Below are positions 35,301 through 49,147 of a DNA stretch of 64,000 nt, one piece after another (position 1 is the stretch's first letter; every line of letters begins with the position of its first letter). The notes under the pieces were generated by a model. The model did no database searches and had not been told where the DNA came from. It was given only the letters and a program-made list of their open reading frames with translations. Position numbers and translations under genes: made by a program. This DNA comes from Trematomus loennbergii (taxonomy: Eukaryota > Chordata > Actinopteri > Perciformes > Nototheniidae): NCBI GenBank assembly GCA_012861695.1, contig JAAOOA010000622.1:186001-250000 (forward strand), written 5' to 3'.

Positions 35301-38300
35301 TGATAAAGAGCCTTTATTCAGATAACTAACTGACATAGAGCCTTTATTCAGATAACTAACTGATATAGAGCCTTTATTCAGATAACAAACTGATATAGAG
35401 CCTTTATTCAGATAACTAACTGATATAGAGCCTTTATTCAGATAACTAACTGATATAGAGCCTTTATTCAGATAACTAACTGATATAGATCCTTTATTCA
35501 GATAACTAACTGATATAGAGCCTTTATTCAGATAACTAACTGATATAGAGCCTTTATTCAGATAACTAACTGATATAGATCCTTTATTCAGATAACTAAC
35601 TGATATAGAGCCTTTATTCAGATAACTAACTGATATAGAGCCTTTATTCAGATAACAAACTGATATAGAGCCTTTATTCAGATAACTAACTGATATAGAT
35701 CCTTTATTCAGATAACTAACTGATATAGAGCCTTTATTCAGATAACTAACTGATATAGAGCCTTTATTCAGATAACAAACTGATATAGAGCCTTTATTCA
35801 GATAACTAACTGATATAAAGCCTTTATTCAGATAACTAACTGATATAGAGCCTTTATTCAGATAACTAACTGATATAGATCCTTTATTCAGATAACTAAC
35901 TGATATAGAGCCTTTATTCAGATAACTAACTGATATAGAGCCTTTATTCAGATAACAAACTGATATAGAGCCTTTATTCAGATAACTAACTGATATAAAG
36001 CCTTTATTCAGATAACTAACTGATATAGAGCCTTTATTCAGATAACTAACTGATATAGATCCTTTATTCAGATAACTAACTGATATAGATCCTTTATTCA
36101 GATAACTAACTGATATAGAGCCTTGCAGATAACTAACTGATATAGAGCCTTTATTCAGATAACTAACTGATATAGAGCCTTTATTCAGATAACAAACTGA
36201 TATAGAGCCTTTATTCAGATAACAAACTGATATAGAGCCTTTATTCAGATAACAAACTGATATAGAGCCTTTATTCAGATAACTAACTGATATAGAGCCT
36301 TTATTCAGATAACTAACTGATATAGAGCCTTTATTCAGATAACTAACTGATATAGATCCTTTATTCAGATAACTAACTGATATAGATCCTTTATTCAGAT
36401 AACTAACTGATATAGAGCCTTGCAGATAACTAACTGATATAGAGCCTTTATTCAGATAACTAACTGATATAGAGCCTTTATTCAGATAACAAACTGATAT
36501 AGAGCCTTTATTCAGATAACAAACTGATATAGAGCCTTTATTCAGATAACAAACTGATATAGAGCCTTTATTCAGATAACTAACTGATATAGAGCCTTTA
36601 TTCAGATAACTAACTGATATATAGCCTTTATTCAGATAACTGATATAGAGCCTTTATTCAGATAACAAACTGATATAGATCCTTTATTCTAATAACTAAC
36701 TGATATAGAGCCTTTATTCTAATAACAAACTGATATAGAGCCTTTATTCAGATAACTAACTGATATATAGCCTTTATTCAGATAACTAACTGATATAGAG
36801 CCTTTATTCAGATAACTAACTGATATAGAGCCTTTATTCTAATAACTAACTGATATATAGCCTTTATTCAGATAACTAACTGATATATAGCCTTTATTCA
36901 GATAACTAACTGATATAGAGCCTTTATTCAGATAACTAACTGATATAGAGCCTTTATTCAGATAACAAACTGATATAGAGCCTTTATTCAGATAACTAAC
37001 TGATATAGAGCCTTTATTCAGATAACAAACTGATATAGATCCTTTATTCTAATAACTAACTGATATAGAGCCTTTATTCTAATAACAAACTGATATAGAG
37101 CCTTTATTCAGATAACTAACTGATATATAGCCTTTATTCAGATAACTAACTGATATAGAGCCTTTATTCAGATAACTAACTGATATAGAGCCTTTATTCT
37201 AATAACTAACTGATATATAGCCTTTATTCAGATAACTAACTGATATATAGCCTTTATTCAGATAACTAACTGATATAGAGCCTTTATTCAGATAACTAAC
37301 TGATATAGAGCCTTTATTCAGATAACAAACTGATATAGAGCCTTTATTCAGATAACTAACTGATATAGAGCCTTTATTCAGATAACTAACTGATATATAG
37401 CCTTTATTCAGATAACTAACTGATATATAGCCTTTATTCAGATAACTAACTGATATAGAGCCTTTATTCAGATAACTAACTGATATAGAGCCTTTATTCT
37501 AATAACTAACTGATATATAGCCTTTATTCAGATAACTAACTGATATATAGCCTTTATTCAGATAACTAACTGATATAGAGCCTTTATTCAGATAACTAAC
37601 TGATATAGAGCCTTTATTCAGATAACAAACTGATATAGAGCCTTTATTCAGATAACTAACTGATATAGAGCCTTTATTCAGATAACAAACTGATATAGAT
37701 CCTTTATTCTAATAACTAACTGATATAGAGCCTTTATTCTAATAACAAACTGATATAGAGCCTTTATTCAGATAACTAACTGATATATAGCCTTTATTCA
37801 GATAACTAACTGATATAGAGCCTTTATTCAGATAACTAACTGATATAGAGCCTTTATTCTAATAACTAACTGATATATAGCCTTTATTCAGATAACTAAC
37901 TGATATATAGCCTTTATTCAGATAACTAACTGATATAGAGCCTTTATTCAGATAACTAACTGATATAGAGCCTTTATTCAGATAACAAACTGATATAGAG
38001 CCTTTATTCAGATAACTAACTGATATAGAGCCTTTATTCAGATAACTAACTGATATAGAGCCTTTATTCAGATAACAAACTGATATAGAGCCTTTATTCA
38101 GATAACTAACTGATATAGAGCCTTTATTCAGATAACTAACTGATATAGAGCCTTTATTCAGATAACTAACTGATATAGAGCCTTTATTCAGATAACTGAT
38201 ATAGAGCCTTTATTCAGATAACAAACTGATATAGAGCCTTTATTCAGATAACTAACTGATATAGAGCCTTTATTCTAATAACTAACTGATATAGAGCCTT

Positions 38301-41300
38301 TATTCTAATAACTAACTGATATAGAGCCTTTATTCTAATAACAAACTGATATAGAGCCTTTATTCAGATAACTAACTGATATAGAGCCTTTATTCAGATA
38401 ACAAACTGACATAGAGCCTTTATTCAGATAACAAACTGATAATGTGCCTTTATTCTGAAAAACAAACTGGTAATGTGCTCTTATTCTGAAAAGCAAACTG
38501 GTAATGTGCCCTTATTCTGAAAAACAAACTGGTAATGTACCTTTATTCTGAAAAACAAACTGATAATGTGCTCTTATTCTGAAAAACAAACTGGTAATGT
38601 ACTTTTATTCTGAAAAACAAACTGATAATGTGCTCGTATTCTGAAAAACAAACTGGTAATGTGCCCTTATTCTGAAAAACAAACTGATAATGGTCTCTTA
38701 TTCTGAAAACGAAATGATAATGTGCCCTTATTCTGTAAAACAAACTAATAATTTGCCCTTATTTTGAAAAACAAACTGATAATGTGCCCTTATTCTGAAA
38801 AAACCTTTTTAGTAGTGAGTAGTGACAGCCTCATGGCTAGACTCACCTTTTAAAGCCAATGTCTTGGGAAATTTGGACTGTAGGAAGGCTGCCATTTCTC
38901 TGTCCTCTTCTCTTTCCCTGTGGAGGAGAATATGCCCTTGTTTTTTATTTGCCAAGTATGTGGTTCTAATACTTTCTTAATCATGGTAAATGTCACTCGG
39001 CTGCATTTTGTGAGAAACCGAGGAGATGGGCACGACCGACAAATCCTCAGGAAAGGATTTTGATCTACTGTGAGAGGAGTGAACCCACAGCACACCATCC
39101 TCTACCCAGTTTGTTTTTCACAAACACGTCAATAATGCAGGATTCCGCAGTCTGAGAGCATGAGACAAATGTCACTGAAAACTGCTTATCAGTGAAGGCA
39201 GCTAACAATAGCACCACAAACAACAAATCTGAGTGACGGTGGACCTGTTGTTAACATTTAGTGTGAATGTGATACAACGATCAAATAATAACATTTTAAA
39301 TTCAATGAATGGGCCAAATGAGAATAATATGAATTGGTTTTTCTAATAGTTATTGAATATGGGAACTTTTTACTAAGTAGAGACATAGTTGTCCAGTATA
39401 GAAATACAATACGGCATTGAATTGGCATCATTAGGTCAGACAATTTGGAAGCTATTGAATAAAATCCCAACTTTTCAATAATGAAACTGCTTGATTTTCG
39501 TTTTGAATAACTATATAAAATAGAAAAATACACTATATCCCATAAAAAACAAGTGTGTCCTATGTTGTAATCACAATGCTGCATTGATCAGGAGTCGAAG
39601 GGTCACATAACCTGGAAGCTATTGAATAAAATACAAACTATTGAAAATGCTACAGTATTAATAGAAAATAGATAAAACACACTAAAATCCTTTAAAAAAT
39701 AAATGTGTCTTACTTGGTTAGTAACATATGACAATTCTGCATTGATTTAGAGTCGTAAGCTCACATGACATAGAAGCTATTTAAATCAATCTAATTTTCA
39801 ATAAAATAAATTCCTACATTTGTACAACAATGTTCATAAAAAGTAAAAAAAGCGGTAAAATCCCATTGTCCTACTTGTCTTATCATACAATGCTATGGAA
39901 GCTTTTGAAATAAATAGGTCACCCTTGATAGTTAGTATTTGTCCAGGATATTCTCATATGGAAACACAAGTTGCAGAGAAATTGAACTTAAGTTGTTGAG
40001 GAAAATCAGACTTATCAAAATACTAAAAGCGAGTTGTAATCCTTAAAAATGGCAAACCTATGCCTTGATAAAAACTCCAGAAACCCATTGTTTTGTAAAC
40101 AGAGTGCAGTGTAATGTCTGCATAACTAAGTCAAAGTCTCTTTTCCAATCGATTGATTTAATAACCTCACCTCAGCCTTTCAAACTCCACATCGTCCACT
40201 AGGAAGTCTCTGGTCTCCACCAGCTTGTTGATCTGCTGCAGAAGCTCCTCTTCCCGCTTTCTGTCTCCATTGGATTTATCATTTTCTGTTTAAAAATCAC
40301 ATAATCCTTACATAAAATACAGCCTCCAGTGTTAACATAATTAAGAATTATATTCCTGGTCTGTTACAGTCAAAGCTATATTTCACAGAACAGAAAATGT
40401 AATACTCTATTTATTATGTTTATTAATGGTGTGTGTATAACGTAATTTCACATGTAAAACTGATTAATTGCAAATAATTGAACAAGCTCATTTCCATAGG
40501 AGCACTGGTAGCTTGCCTCATTAAAGTGGCTCTACGAGGCTGTGTTTGCAGCTAGATGCTAACCTCTGCAAGCTAGCATTATTGTGAAACACAGTGACTG
40601 ACCATGCTAACTTGTTGATGTTTAGCAGACAGCTTACAGCTATTATGTTAACGTCTTGTAAGAAGGTAAAAATCTGATGTTAGGATATAAAGGAACTACA
40701 GCACGGTCACATGACTTCACATCACCACCGCTAAGCTAAAAGAGGCTAATGTTTCTATCTTTCTTAAGCGTTGAGGGTCAACTAAGTGTGATTTAGTGCT
40801 GATACAGCATTCCAACGACTTGTTCTTCGACGCACACAATTCTTTATTATTCCGCCGTTATTTTGCGCCTCTTCTTCTCCCACATTCCACATCGCAGAAA
40901 CTCTGTTCAAACATCAAAACGTTCAGCTCGGTCGGGAATCAATGGCTATTACTTTTCTTATTCATAACTTTCATAATTCCAGAGATACATCCCATAATTC
41001 ATCACATTTTTAACATTGAAGTCAATGGAGAAACTATTCAGACTTGAACAATCTTCATGCAACTTCAACTGCTAACTGCTCCTTCATACTTTCACTCAGA
41101 AACCTCATTCCAACTTTAAAATGTTACACATCTTTCTGACATTATTCGTGTTACACAACTTTTAAATCTGATTCGTACTTGTAGAGATATTAAACATTGT
41201 TCAGACCTTGGTAAAGAGGCCTTCTTCAGATTTAGAGTGCGTGATGTCACAGCTAGTGGAGGACAGATTGAAATTCGCCTTCATATTTATTTTTAAACCT

Positions 41301-44300
41301 GCCATAATTCCCAAACCCTACATTCCTGAGACATAATTTTTCATGAGAAACGTAGGAAAACATCTCGTAGCTTGAAAAATCAAAAAATATAAGCAAAACA
41401 ATTAAACAAAATGTCTCTTGAGGGCATGAAGTGACAAAAACTTTCAACATTTCTCCATTAAAGCCCATTGTAAATTCAGGCTCATCTTTCCTCACAGCAG
41501 CAGCCTTTAGTTAATCTGCCAAAAAGGCCACATTATTGACCCGAAAGTACACAAAAAGCACACTTCAGATGCTCAGGGTTCTTCAGATGCTTCACGCTTT
41601 GAAATTTCACCGATATCTGTTACGGTTCTTCAACAAAACGTTCACATGTAAGAGGTTTATCTCTCATTCAGAACAATGCAAATGCTCTCCTCTCACTGAT
41701 TAGTGCACGTCACCATGGAAACCTTTGATCTCTGGACACGTCGTTAGCTCAAATATAAACACCTGTGTCACGGAACACGATGATGTCATAACTCCAACTG
41801 ACATGCTCAGAGCAGCAGACTTCAGAAAATGGTTAACACAGCTCCACATCAAATCTGATGTTACGTAATGTGGTGTTACTATGGCAACGCATCCCTCACC
41901 ATAAAACAGCAGCAGACTTCAGATAATGCTTAATGGTCCGGCCTTCAACAGCTCTATGTCAATTATGGGTTGTCATCATATGCCGTTTCCATGGAAACGC
42001 ATCCCTCGCCATAAAACACGATGTCGCTGTAACTCCAATGGACACGGTCCGATCGCCCCCCAAACTTCGCTTGTATATCACCGGTCCATGCCTCAACAGC
42101 TCTACGCCAAATCTGAGATCTCACCATAGGCTGTTTTCATGGAAACGCATCCCTTGCCAAAAAACACGATGTTGTCGTAACGCCTATTAAAATGTTCAAA
42201 AAGTGCTCAAACTTCACATGTGTGCTAACAGTCCAGCCTTGAACACATATACAGGACAGTTTTAGATTTCTTCAAATGTCGTTGCCATGGCAACACAATG
42301 CTCGCCATGAAACACGGTTTTCTCATAACTTCAGTGAAAATGCTCCAAACGGCCCAAAACTTCACAGGTTTGGTAACGATGCAGCCATCAACATATCTAA
42401 GCGTATTATGGGGTGTAATCAAATTCAGTTCAAAAGTTTGCAGTTTAAATATTCTGCTGCTTTTCCAAGCCTTTTTACTTTCTTTTCTTCTCTTATCACA
42501 CATTCAAGTCCCCAGTGTTCATGTATCATTTCAATCTAAATTGTTCACTTTCTTCTTACACATTACATTTCAGCATAGCAGTTTAGCGTCAGCTTTCCAG
42601 CATAAAGCATTCCCTCTAGCAATTTCTTCAGGAATTGCATTCTCTAGTTTTAGCCTAAAGTTGAACTAACAGATATTATATATATATTATTCTTATATTT
42701 ATATTATTAACCTAGAATGCCCTAATAGACTATCGGACATCTTTTGTTCTTCATGCTTTAAATTAATATTTTTCCCTTTAACCTTTCCTTCAGATTGTTC
42801 CCATTTTCAATTCATCACAAAACGAATAAAGATGTCTTAGATGAGTCCTATTAACAAATAGGACCGCAGCTTGAGCTAGACACCATTTATATCAAATACA
42901 AACACTTTAGGAGAATGAATGTAGCATATACACTAAGAGGCAGTCCAAATAGACACTTTTCATATTTCAAATACTTGTTTTTGGAAAAGCATGCTTATAA
43001 TTGCTACTTAGCAGGGAAAAAAGGTCAAGTTGAGCTAGCTAGCATGGCAATGAAAGACAGTTCTAAAGTTAGCCTCCTAATCAGTTTCGTACGCCTCTTT
43101 AGCAACATTTTTATTGAAAGCACAACCATCTTCTACACCAGCGACGTGCAGTCCGGGGAGGCAGGGGAGGCAGAGCCTCTCCTGTCATACTCCAATGTAA
43201 CGGGGAAAAAACTAAAGAAAAATAATAATAAAATGTCTCCACTGATCTGTGTTGTAAATGTGATTTCTGTATGATTCCAATCGCTTTTTATAGTCAAAAT
43301 CGGCAAATTTACCGAGCTCCTCTACAACTACATGGGAGCGATGAGAAGTGAGGCAGGGATGAGCTCTGCCTCCCGTAACCCCACAGTAACTGGCTGGAGC
43401 GCGGGCACTAATTTAGCGCAGGCACTTATTTTCTGCCCGCGCTCCAAGCCAGTTACTGTGGGGTAAGGTGAGGCACAGATGAGCTCTGCCTCATCTCAGA
43501 TGCGTCACCCCACAGAAACTGGCTGGAGCGCAGGCACTAAGCGCATGCCTGTTACCATCTTACTGTAGGTCACCAATGTAATGTTTGTAGATCCCTTTAT
43601 TACATGTGTCCTCGCCATCCATAGTCTCTAAATAACTTATTTCACGTATATATGATATTTAGGCCCGCTGGTCTCATCATACAACGGCAATGAGAAAGCA
43701 CCAGGGGAGGCAGCCATAACCTCTGCTGCACTGAAGGGGGCATACGTGAGCCCACAGGTTCTTGTTGCTACTGTTATTCTACGCAGAGACGGTAGATGCA
43801 AACAACAAACTAGACTTTTGAAACTAGAGGAAGACAAGGAGGACTTTTACAAAAAAGTAATAGAGATTGTTGTCCAGAAGGATAGCATGGACTTCATCGT
43901 CAAGGTAAGACCACAATTGTAATGAAAATGGGATCTTACTAAGAGAGAACAATCAATATTTAGATTGTGGGTATCCTTTTGTTGAACGGTCTGTTTAAAA
44001 TTAATCGAAGCATCAGACTAAAAAAGCGTTTGAAAATAACAGAATATTTCGATTAAGGTCACAATATAATATTTGTAATCTGACTCTGAAAGAGTCAGTG
44101 CCTCACCAGCCATGAACCTCACCGCACGTCACTGTTCTACACTATACTGCACTAGAGCTGTCATCAAATCTTAATGAATATTAATGTGGAATATGAGTAT
44201 TTGAGTTCATTCAGACAGTAGACATTATATAACCAAAGCTCAAGTGGAAAATGGGAAAGCCTTGAGAGGATCGTTGTCTGTGTTTCAGGCGAGGTAATTG

Positions 44301-44836
44301 GATGTGAAACGTTTTATTTGTATTCAGCTTGTACAGAAAGTGTGTTGAAATCCCTCCAGTCTTTGTCTCTAAGGTAACTGCTGGTCAGAAAAAGGCATAG
44401 CTACGGTTTCGCTGGCATCTCTTCAACGATAACACGGCAAATAATAACTGAATTAGACATTTCCTGAGAGTGACTCGTTTTTCATTTACCTGGAATTGAG
44501 ACAAGTTTCTGCAGCTCTGTCTTCAGCGTCGTGATTTCTTTGCAAAGCTGAATGTCGTCCATCCTGAGTGGCAAACAGACAAACAAACAAATATTTTGCA
44601 GGAAAACAGGCTATATCTGTGCCTCTTCTTTAAAAACACCACATGGATATTGTATCATGGCAGCAAAGCAATTTCCTTCCCATACAACACAAGTGTGAAA
44701 TTGACTTAAACAGAAACACACTGACAGCGATGTCCGTGAGATTATTAGCTGGAAAAACACGGCCACGCTGCCCTCTGTGTCTCCTGACAGTATCTGATCT
44801 CAATTCACCATCAAACATCAGGAGCTGTCACACCAG

Positions 44837-44899
<63 letters not shown>

Positions 44900-44903
44900 T
44901 GTG

Positions 44904-44938
<35 letters not shown>

Positions 44939-46155
44939 AGTCTATGTGAGCTGTTATTATTGATGGCATAAACAGGGAAATGACTGTGATTGAAAAATGG
45001 ACTCAGCTCTTGGTCAATAACAAAAATAGGGTTCACTTCAGTGTCCTTCAGCAGAGGGTATTATATATTTCAGGATGAGCAAAGTGCTGCCAGTTTGGAG
45101 AGTTTATTTAAAATGTTCCTGCATGAGAGTCTTCTTTGTGTCACAGTGAGTGTAAGATATGGAACTGCATTGACTGGCAAAAGTGGGATTTTAGTAGAAA
45201 ATCACAAATCAACGACCATGCGAGCAGCTCTGTTGCAATGCTAACCTGCTCATGGGCCTGGCTAGCATTTGTTAATTAGTAATGATTAAGATGAAAGTCA
45301 GTATCAATTATCTGTCTAAAAAACTCTCCAGTCTTGACAAACATGGTGGACATACCAAAGACTATAAGAAGGGACTGACCAATCAAAAGAAAGACATTAA
45401 TAATCCTAAAAAAAGTGGAAAATATAAACATAAATCCAATCAGAGGCAACATAAAGGTCTGAAAAAGTGAAGCCATGTGGCAGTGCCTTACATCTATTTT
45501 TATTTTTTTATTTATTTGACAGGGACAGTGCACATTGATTGACATTACTGTAAATGTAAAAGTTTATGGTCTCAATCGCTAGTTCGAAGTCTTCTTTGTA
45601 AAAATATTGCCCCATTCAGTTAAAATAGGTAATATCAGGGTCTGCAACATTTTGATTGCCTAAATGTTTATGTCCAGCATTCGGTTGTACTAAAAGACAC
45701 ATAAAGGAGTTGGCTGTTATTATTTTCATTACTATGTCCTCTTCTTTCATCTACCAACTCTCCCCACAATGGTTGAGCTTCAGTTATTGTATTTTTTGCA
45801 CTTGATACAATACATTTCATACATGCAGGAAAACAACATGATTGATAGTGATGTTGTGCATCCCTTTGTTAGCCTCTGGATGCAGAAGATCATGGACTAA
45901 AGTGAAAACATGATGTGTGAAACTGAAAGGCTAAACTTAAAAGACCAGTAACATTAAAGACTGGAGGCAGCAAAAATAAAACCAGAAGCCATTATTATCT
46001 CTTTCCCTGATTCATCTTATAGCCGCATTATGCAGAGCTGGTCGCTGAGGACGGCATTGACAGAAAAAATTGAAATAATTAAAAGACAGGATAAGAGAGA
46101 TAACAGAGAAACTGGCATCCTTTGAGATCTGGAAAGAACATGTGGGTATGTCTCT

Positions 46156-46240
<85 letters not shown>

Positions 46241-47959
46241 GTGTGGCCTAGCATTACTATACTTGTGGGGACCTAAATCTGTTTACACAGTCCCCATGAG
46301 ACAAAATGGAGGTCCCCATGAGGGGAATCATTAATTTTAGGGTGAAGACTTGGTTAGGTTTAGGGTAAGGTTAAGGGTAAGGGTAAGGGTTAGGGTTAGG
46401 CATGTGTTGGTTTGTGTCTCTCTTATTTTAAATGTGCAATTCTTACATGTATCTCAGCTCCGATTCCCTCCGTACCAAAATGTCTCTTATCCGCTCAATT
46501 TTGCTCAGCTCTCCTTCGATGTCCTCAATCGTAATCGTGGAGTCCGCCATGGAAACAACATCCTCTGCTGGAAAACAAACACAACAAAACCCATTTTTTG
46601 GGTCTGATAACGGGATAAGTAGAGATACACATATTCAAATAATTCACTATTATCATCAAACCATTGACACAACATCAATGTGAAGCAACTACTGTAAACT
46701 ACTGTATTGTGACAATTTAAAAGAAAACATGGTGGACAGTAGACCCTAAAAAAGGCATTTGGACATTTCAGGTGAAGTAAGTGGCTCTTTTATGCTTATT
46801 TTCAGGTTCATGTTACTATGTAGTGTCTCTACTGGGACATGTTTCCATGCTTTAATGTTCAAAAAGCTCTTTATTTTTCCCACACTGCCTGTGCTGCAGC
46901 ACCTCTTTTCACCCTCTGTCTGAAACCAGAGCCCAGTCACAGGGATGTTTGCCTTTACAGAACATTTACAAGCACTAAAACCTATATAACACACTACAGG
47001 AAAGGAAAAAACCCCAAGGCACCTTCCCTGGATCCAATTCACCATCCCGCTCTGACCAAACTTCTGTGTACTTCCTCCCACTAATTCCTCAAGCATCACT
47101 AAATCAAATTAAATCAAATTTAGTAAAATAGCTGCTCTGCCCCTCCTCCTCACCATGAGTCTCGGTCGGATCAGCTTTTAATTACCAGACCTCGTGTGAA
47201 AAGACAATCGCACTGGATCACCGGGGATCATCTACACACACACACTCCCCAAACACACACACACACACATATCTGCTGAATCCACAACTTCATTCATGTG
47301 TATTATCACATCCATGCACACACACACAAACACACACACTCAAGTATAAGTAGTGATACCACAGTGTTGAAATACTTTGTTACAAGTAAAAGTATTGCAT
47401 TTAAATTCAAGGTAAGTATAGAAGTCTTAGCATCAATATAGATAAGATATATATACGTTTTTATTTGTATATGATTTATTGTTATATTAGTTGAAAGCTC
47501 CATTCTGATTGGTCAATTTGGTCATTCCAGAGGTTGTTAATTTTCCAATTTATTCCAAAAATAACTTTGATAACAATTAAATGCAAATACTTTTACTGGT
47601 TGTTTGTTCTACGCTACAAACTGAGTCATTATTTCTATAAATGTTGTCACTATAATGTCTTACAGGATCTTTTTTTCATTGCAAAGTTAATTTTTATTAT
47701 TTTATTGGTTGTGTAAATGTGTTTCCATAGCGACCTGATGCTTTAATTATGCTGTAATATCTGCAGAAAGTTGGGGCCATGCACACATCGCTTCTTTTGC
47801 TAATGACTTAAAACAGCAACATAATGAAAGCACGCATCCAGTGAAATGTAAACACTAAATGACTTCTAATTATAACTCACTTGATTTCTGCGTTGCTCCC
47901 TCCACCTGCGTCTTCTCCAAAGAGCCGTACTGCTTTGAGGATCTTCTCTCCTTTTCCAT
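32345..47959 (-). CDS. bmerb1: bMERB domain-containing protein 1 (C16orf45-like)
   Basis: Six coding exons: 47881-47959, 46447-46567, 44490-44563, 40171-40285, 38847-38917, 32345-32463. All have GT-AG borders and consistent phases, and they sum to 579 nt, giving 192 residues (human BMERB1 has 204). The protein starts MEKERRSSKQYGSLEK. The bMERB coiled coil runs from about residue 28 to 150, with IEDIEGELSKIERIRDILV, RRESELRYMMDDIQLCKEI, RDFLVDDVEFERLR and EREEDREMAAFL. It ends TDCCGFTCSIM, matching the Cys-rich tail of the human protein, where a CxxM-type end suggests prenylation (inference). bMERB domains elsewhere (MICAL, EHBP1) bind Rab8-family GTPases; BMERB1 is reported to affect the neuronal cytoskeleton. 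The last intron carries a 6.2-kb minisatellite. A TG microsatellite begins four bases after the stop codon. No frame break. Confidence 0.95.
32578..33486 (+). repeat. 31-bp minisatellite (type A), left flank
   Basis: About 29 tandem units of the form TCTGAAAAACAAACTGATAA plus TGTGCCTTTAT, variable in sequence (ACTTTTAT and GCTCTTAT variants). It lies in the last bmerb1 intron. Confidence 0.9.
33487..38430 (+). repeat. 30-bp minisatellite (type B), about 165 copies
   Basis: Highly uniform tandem units of TCAGATAACTAACTGATATA plus GAGCCTTTAT. Variants (AACAAACTG, TTTAGATAA, TCTAATAAC, ATATAG, TAGATCC) recur in blocks. Because 30 is divisible by three, the minus strand stays open for 485 codons at 33520-34977, which is a repeat artefact, not a gene. 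Confidence 0.95.
38431..38803 (+). repeat. 31-bp minisatellite (type A), right flank
   Basis: About 12 units of the same TCTGAAAAACAAACTGGTAA type as the left flank, ending about 45 bases before bmerb1 exon 5 (38847-38917). Confidence 0.9.
40677..40757 (-). repeat. 72-bp minisatellite unit, single copy
   Basis: One inverted unit (AAAGGAACTACAGCACGGTC, ACATGACTTCACATCACCAC) in bmerb1 intron 3, matching the arrays at 5 kb and 14 kb. Confidence 0.8.
40765..42665 (+). repeat. Probable long dispersed or degenerate tandem repeat
   Basis: The second half contains repeated phrases roughly 150-300 bases apart: CCATGGAAACGCATCCCTCG, AAAACACGATGTCG, CAACAGCTCTACGCC and later GCCATGGCAACAC. The first half (CAACGACTTGTTCTTCGACG to TCAATGGAGAAACTATTCAG) looks like repetitive fish DNA. 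No gene was seen. It is in bmerb1 intron 3. Confidence 0.5.
43139..44134. mobile_element. hAT-type non-autonomous element, 996 bp
   Basis: Ends CAGCGACGTGCAGTC and CCGCACGTCACTG are imperfect inverted repeats. A perfect 8-bp target duplication TTCTACAC lies at 43131-43138 and 44135-44142. Internally there are repeated GAGGCAGGGATGAGCTCTGCC blocks in both orientations and a short possibly coding remnant around 43660-43910 (plus strand). It is in bmerb1 intron 3. Confidence 0.85.
44838..44935 (+). repeat. (TG)n microsatellite
   Basis: About 98 bases of TG with two breaks, in bmerb1 intron 2. Confidence 0.9.
45800..46160 (-). repeat. Inverted duplicate, right arm
   Basis: GATACAATACATTTCATACA through AACCAGAAGCCATTATTATC to ATCCTTTGAGATCTGGAAAG. 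It is the reverse complement of 31440-31855 with scattered differences, in bmerb1 intron 2. Confidence 0.75.
46157..46242 (+). repeat. (TG)n microsatellite
   Basis: About 86 bases of TG inside the inverted-duplicate unit at 45800-46410, in bmerb1 intron 2. Confidence 0.9.
46243..46410 (+). repeat. Telomere-like dispersed element, copy 2
   Basis: CTTGTGGGGACCTAAATCTG, then GGGTAAGGGTTAGGGTTAGG and CATGTGTTGGTTTG. It directly follows a TG tract and forms part of the inverted duplicate of the 31-kb block. Confidence 0.7.
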
Positions 47960-48284
47960 ATTGTTAAAAAAAATGCTGCTTTTTCAGGACTCTGCGACAC
48001 AAAGATCTGCAGCCTGAAAAATATGTAGATACCGACCAAGTGCTCTGTGTGAGGGAATATAACGGAGGAGCTGCAAACATATGCTCACACACTCCTTCCC
48101 ATACACTGGATAAATGGAGCTCCTTCCTATAACAAAGGTTGATGCTCTGCAGGACGCCACCTGCTGGAAGAATCGCAGCATGACGAGAGGTGACGAGGGA
48201 AGTATATTTGAGTAGTGGTTTACAACGGTATTCAGATCCTTTACATTTCTCTAGTATCTCACTTAAAATTATGAATAAGAAATG

Positions 48285-48900
48285 CTGAAAAAAAGTCAAA
48301 ATTCTGAGAAAAGTCGCAATTCTAAAAAAAAAAAAAAATATTGGAAGAAAGCTGGAAGCAAAACAGAAAGAATAGCATAACAGTTAAAAGGAGAAATGTA
48401 AAAGAAAAAATATGTTTATTTGTTTTTGGGTGCACTGTCCCTTAAAGTCAACATTTCTGAAAAAAGTCAACATTTCTGAAGAAATTCAACGTTGCTTGAA
48501 TAAACCAAATTCTGAAGAAATTCAAAATTCTGTGAATAAAGTAAAAATTCTGGAAAAAAAAAATTCTGAGAAAAAAGTGAAAATCCTGAGAATATTCTGA
48601 AGAAAATCAATTTTCCTTGAGAAAGTCAAATTTCTGAAAAAAAAAAAAATATCTGAAGAAATTCAAAATTTCTGGAAAAAAGTCAAAATATCTGAAGAAA
48701 TTCAATTTCCCTTGAAAAAGTAAAAATTCTGTGAAAAGTCACAAATTGAAGTGAAAATATTGGAAGAAAGCCGGACACCTATACAGATAAAATCTCTCAA
48801 ACATTAGAAGCAAAACAGAAAGAATAGCACTACAGTAGAAAGGAAAAATGTAAAAGGGAAAATATGTTTATTTGTTTTTGGGTGCACTGTCCCTTAAAGA
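48285..48900 (+). repeat. A-rich degenerate repeat (AGTCAAAATTCTGAAAA type)
   Basis: Irregular 17-20 bp units such as AAAGTCAAAATTCTGAG and AAATTCAAAATTCTG. The phrase TGTTTATTTGTTTTTGGGTG plus CACTGTCCCTTAAAG occurs at both ends (48412 and 48866), so the block is a local duplication. It lies upstream of bmerb1. A smaller relative is at 4325-4470. Confidence 0.7.
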
Positions 48901-49064
48901 CAACATATTTTATTTTCAACACACATCTCTAATGATTTCTAACACATCAAAATACACATTTTGACATGCGGTATGTTTCGTGAAATTGAAATACAGGTTT
49001 TTCCGACGGCGGGGCTAACAAAAGTGAGGAAATTGTAGGTCCTGTGCACCTGTCTGGGCCTTCT

Positions 49065-49147
49065 GTGTGTGTGTATGTTTGTGTGTGTGTGTGTGGTGTG
49101 TGTGTGTGGTGTGTGTGTTGTGTGTGTGTGTGTTGTGTGTGTGTGTG
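49065..49147 (+). repeat. Imperfect (TG)n microsatellite
   Basis: Interrupted TG repeats directly preceding a telomere-like element at 49148-49390. Confidence 0.85.

Noticed and set aside
42298..42669. 123-codon plus-strand frame in bmerb1 intron 3
   Set aside because: It lies in degenerate repeat DNA, has no recognisable domain, and its composition is low-complexity Ser/Phe/Leu.
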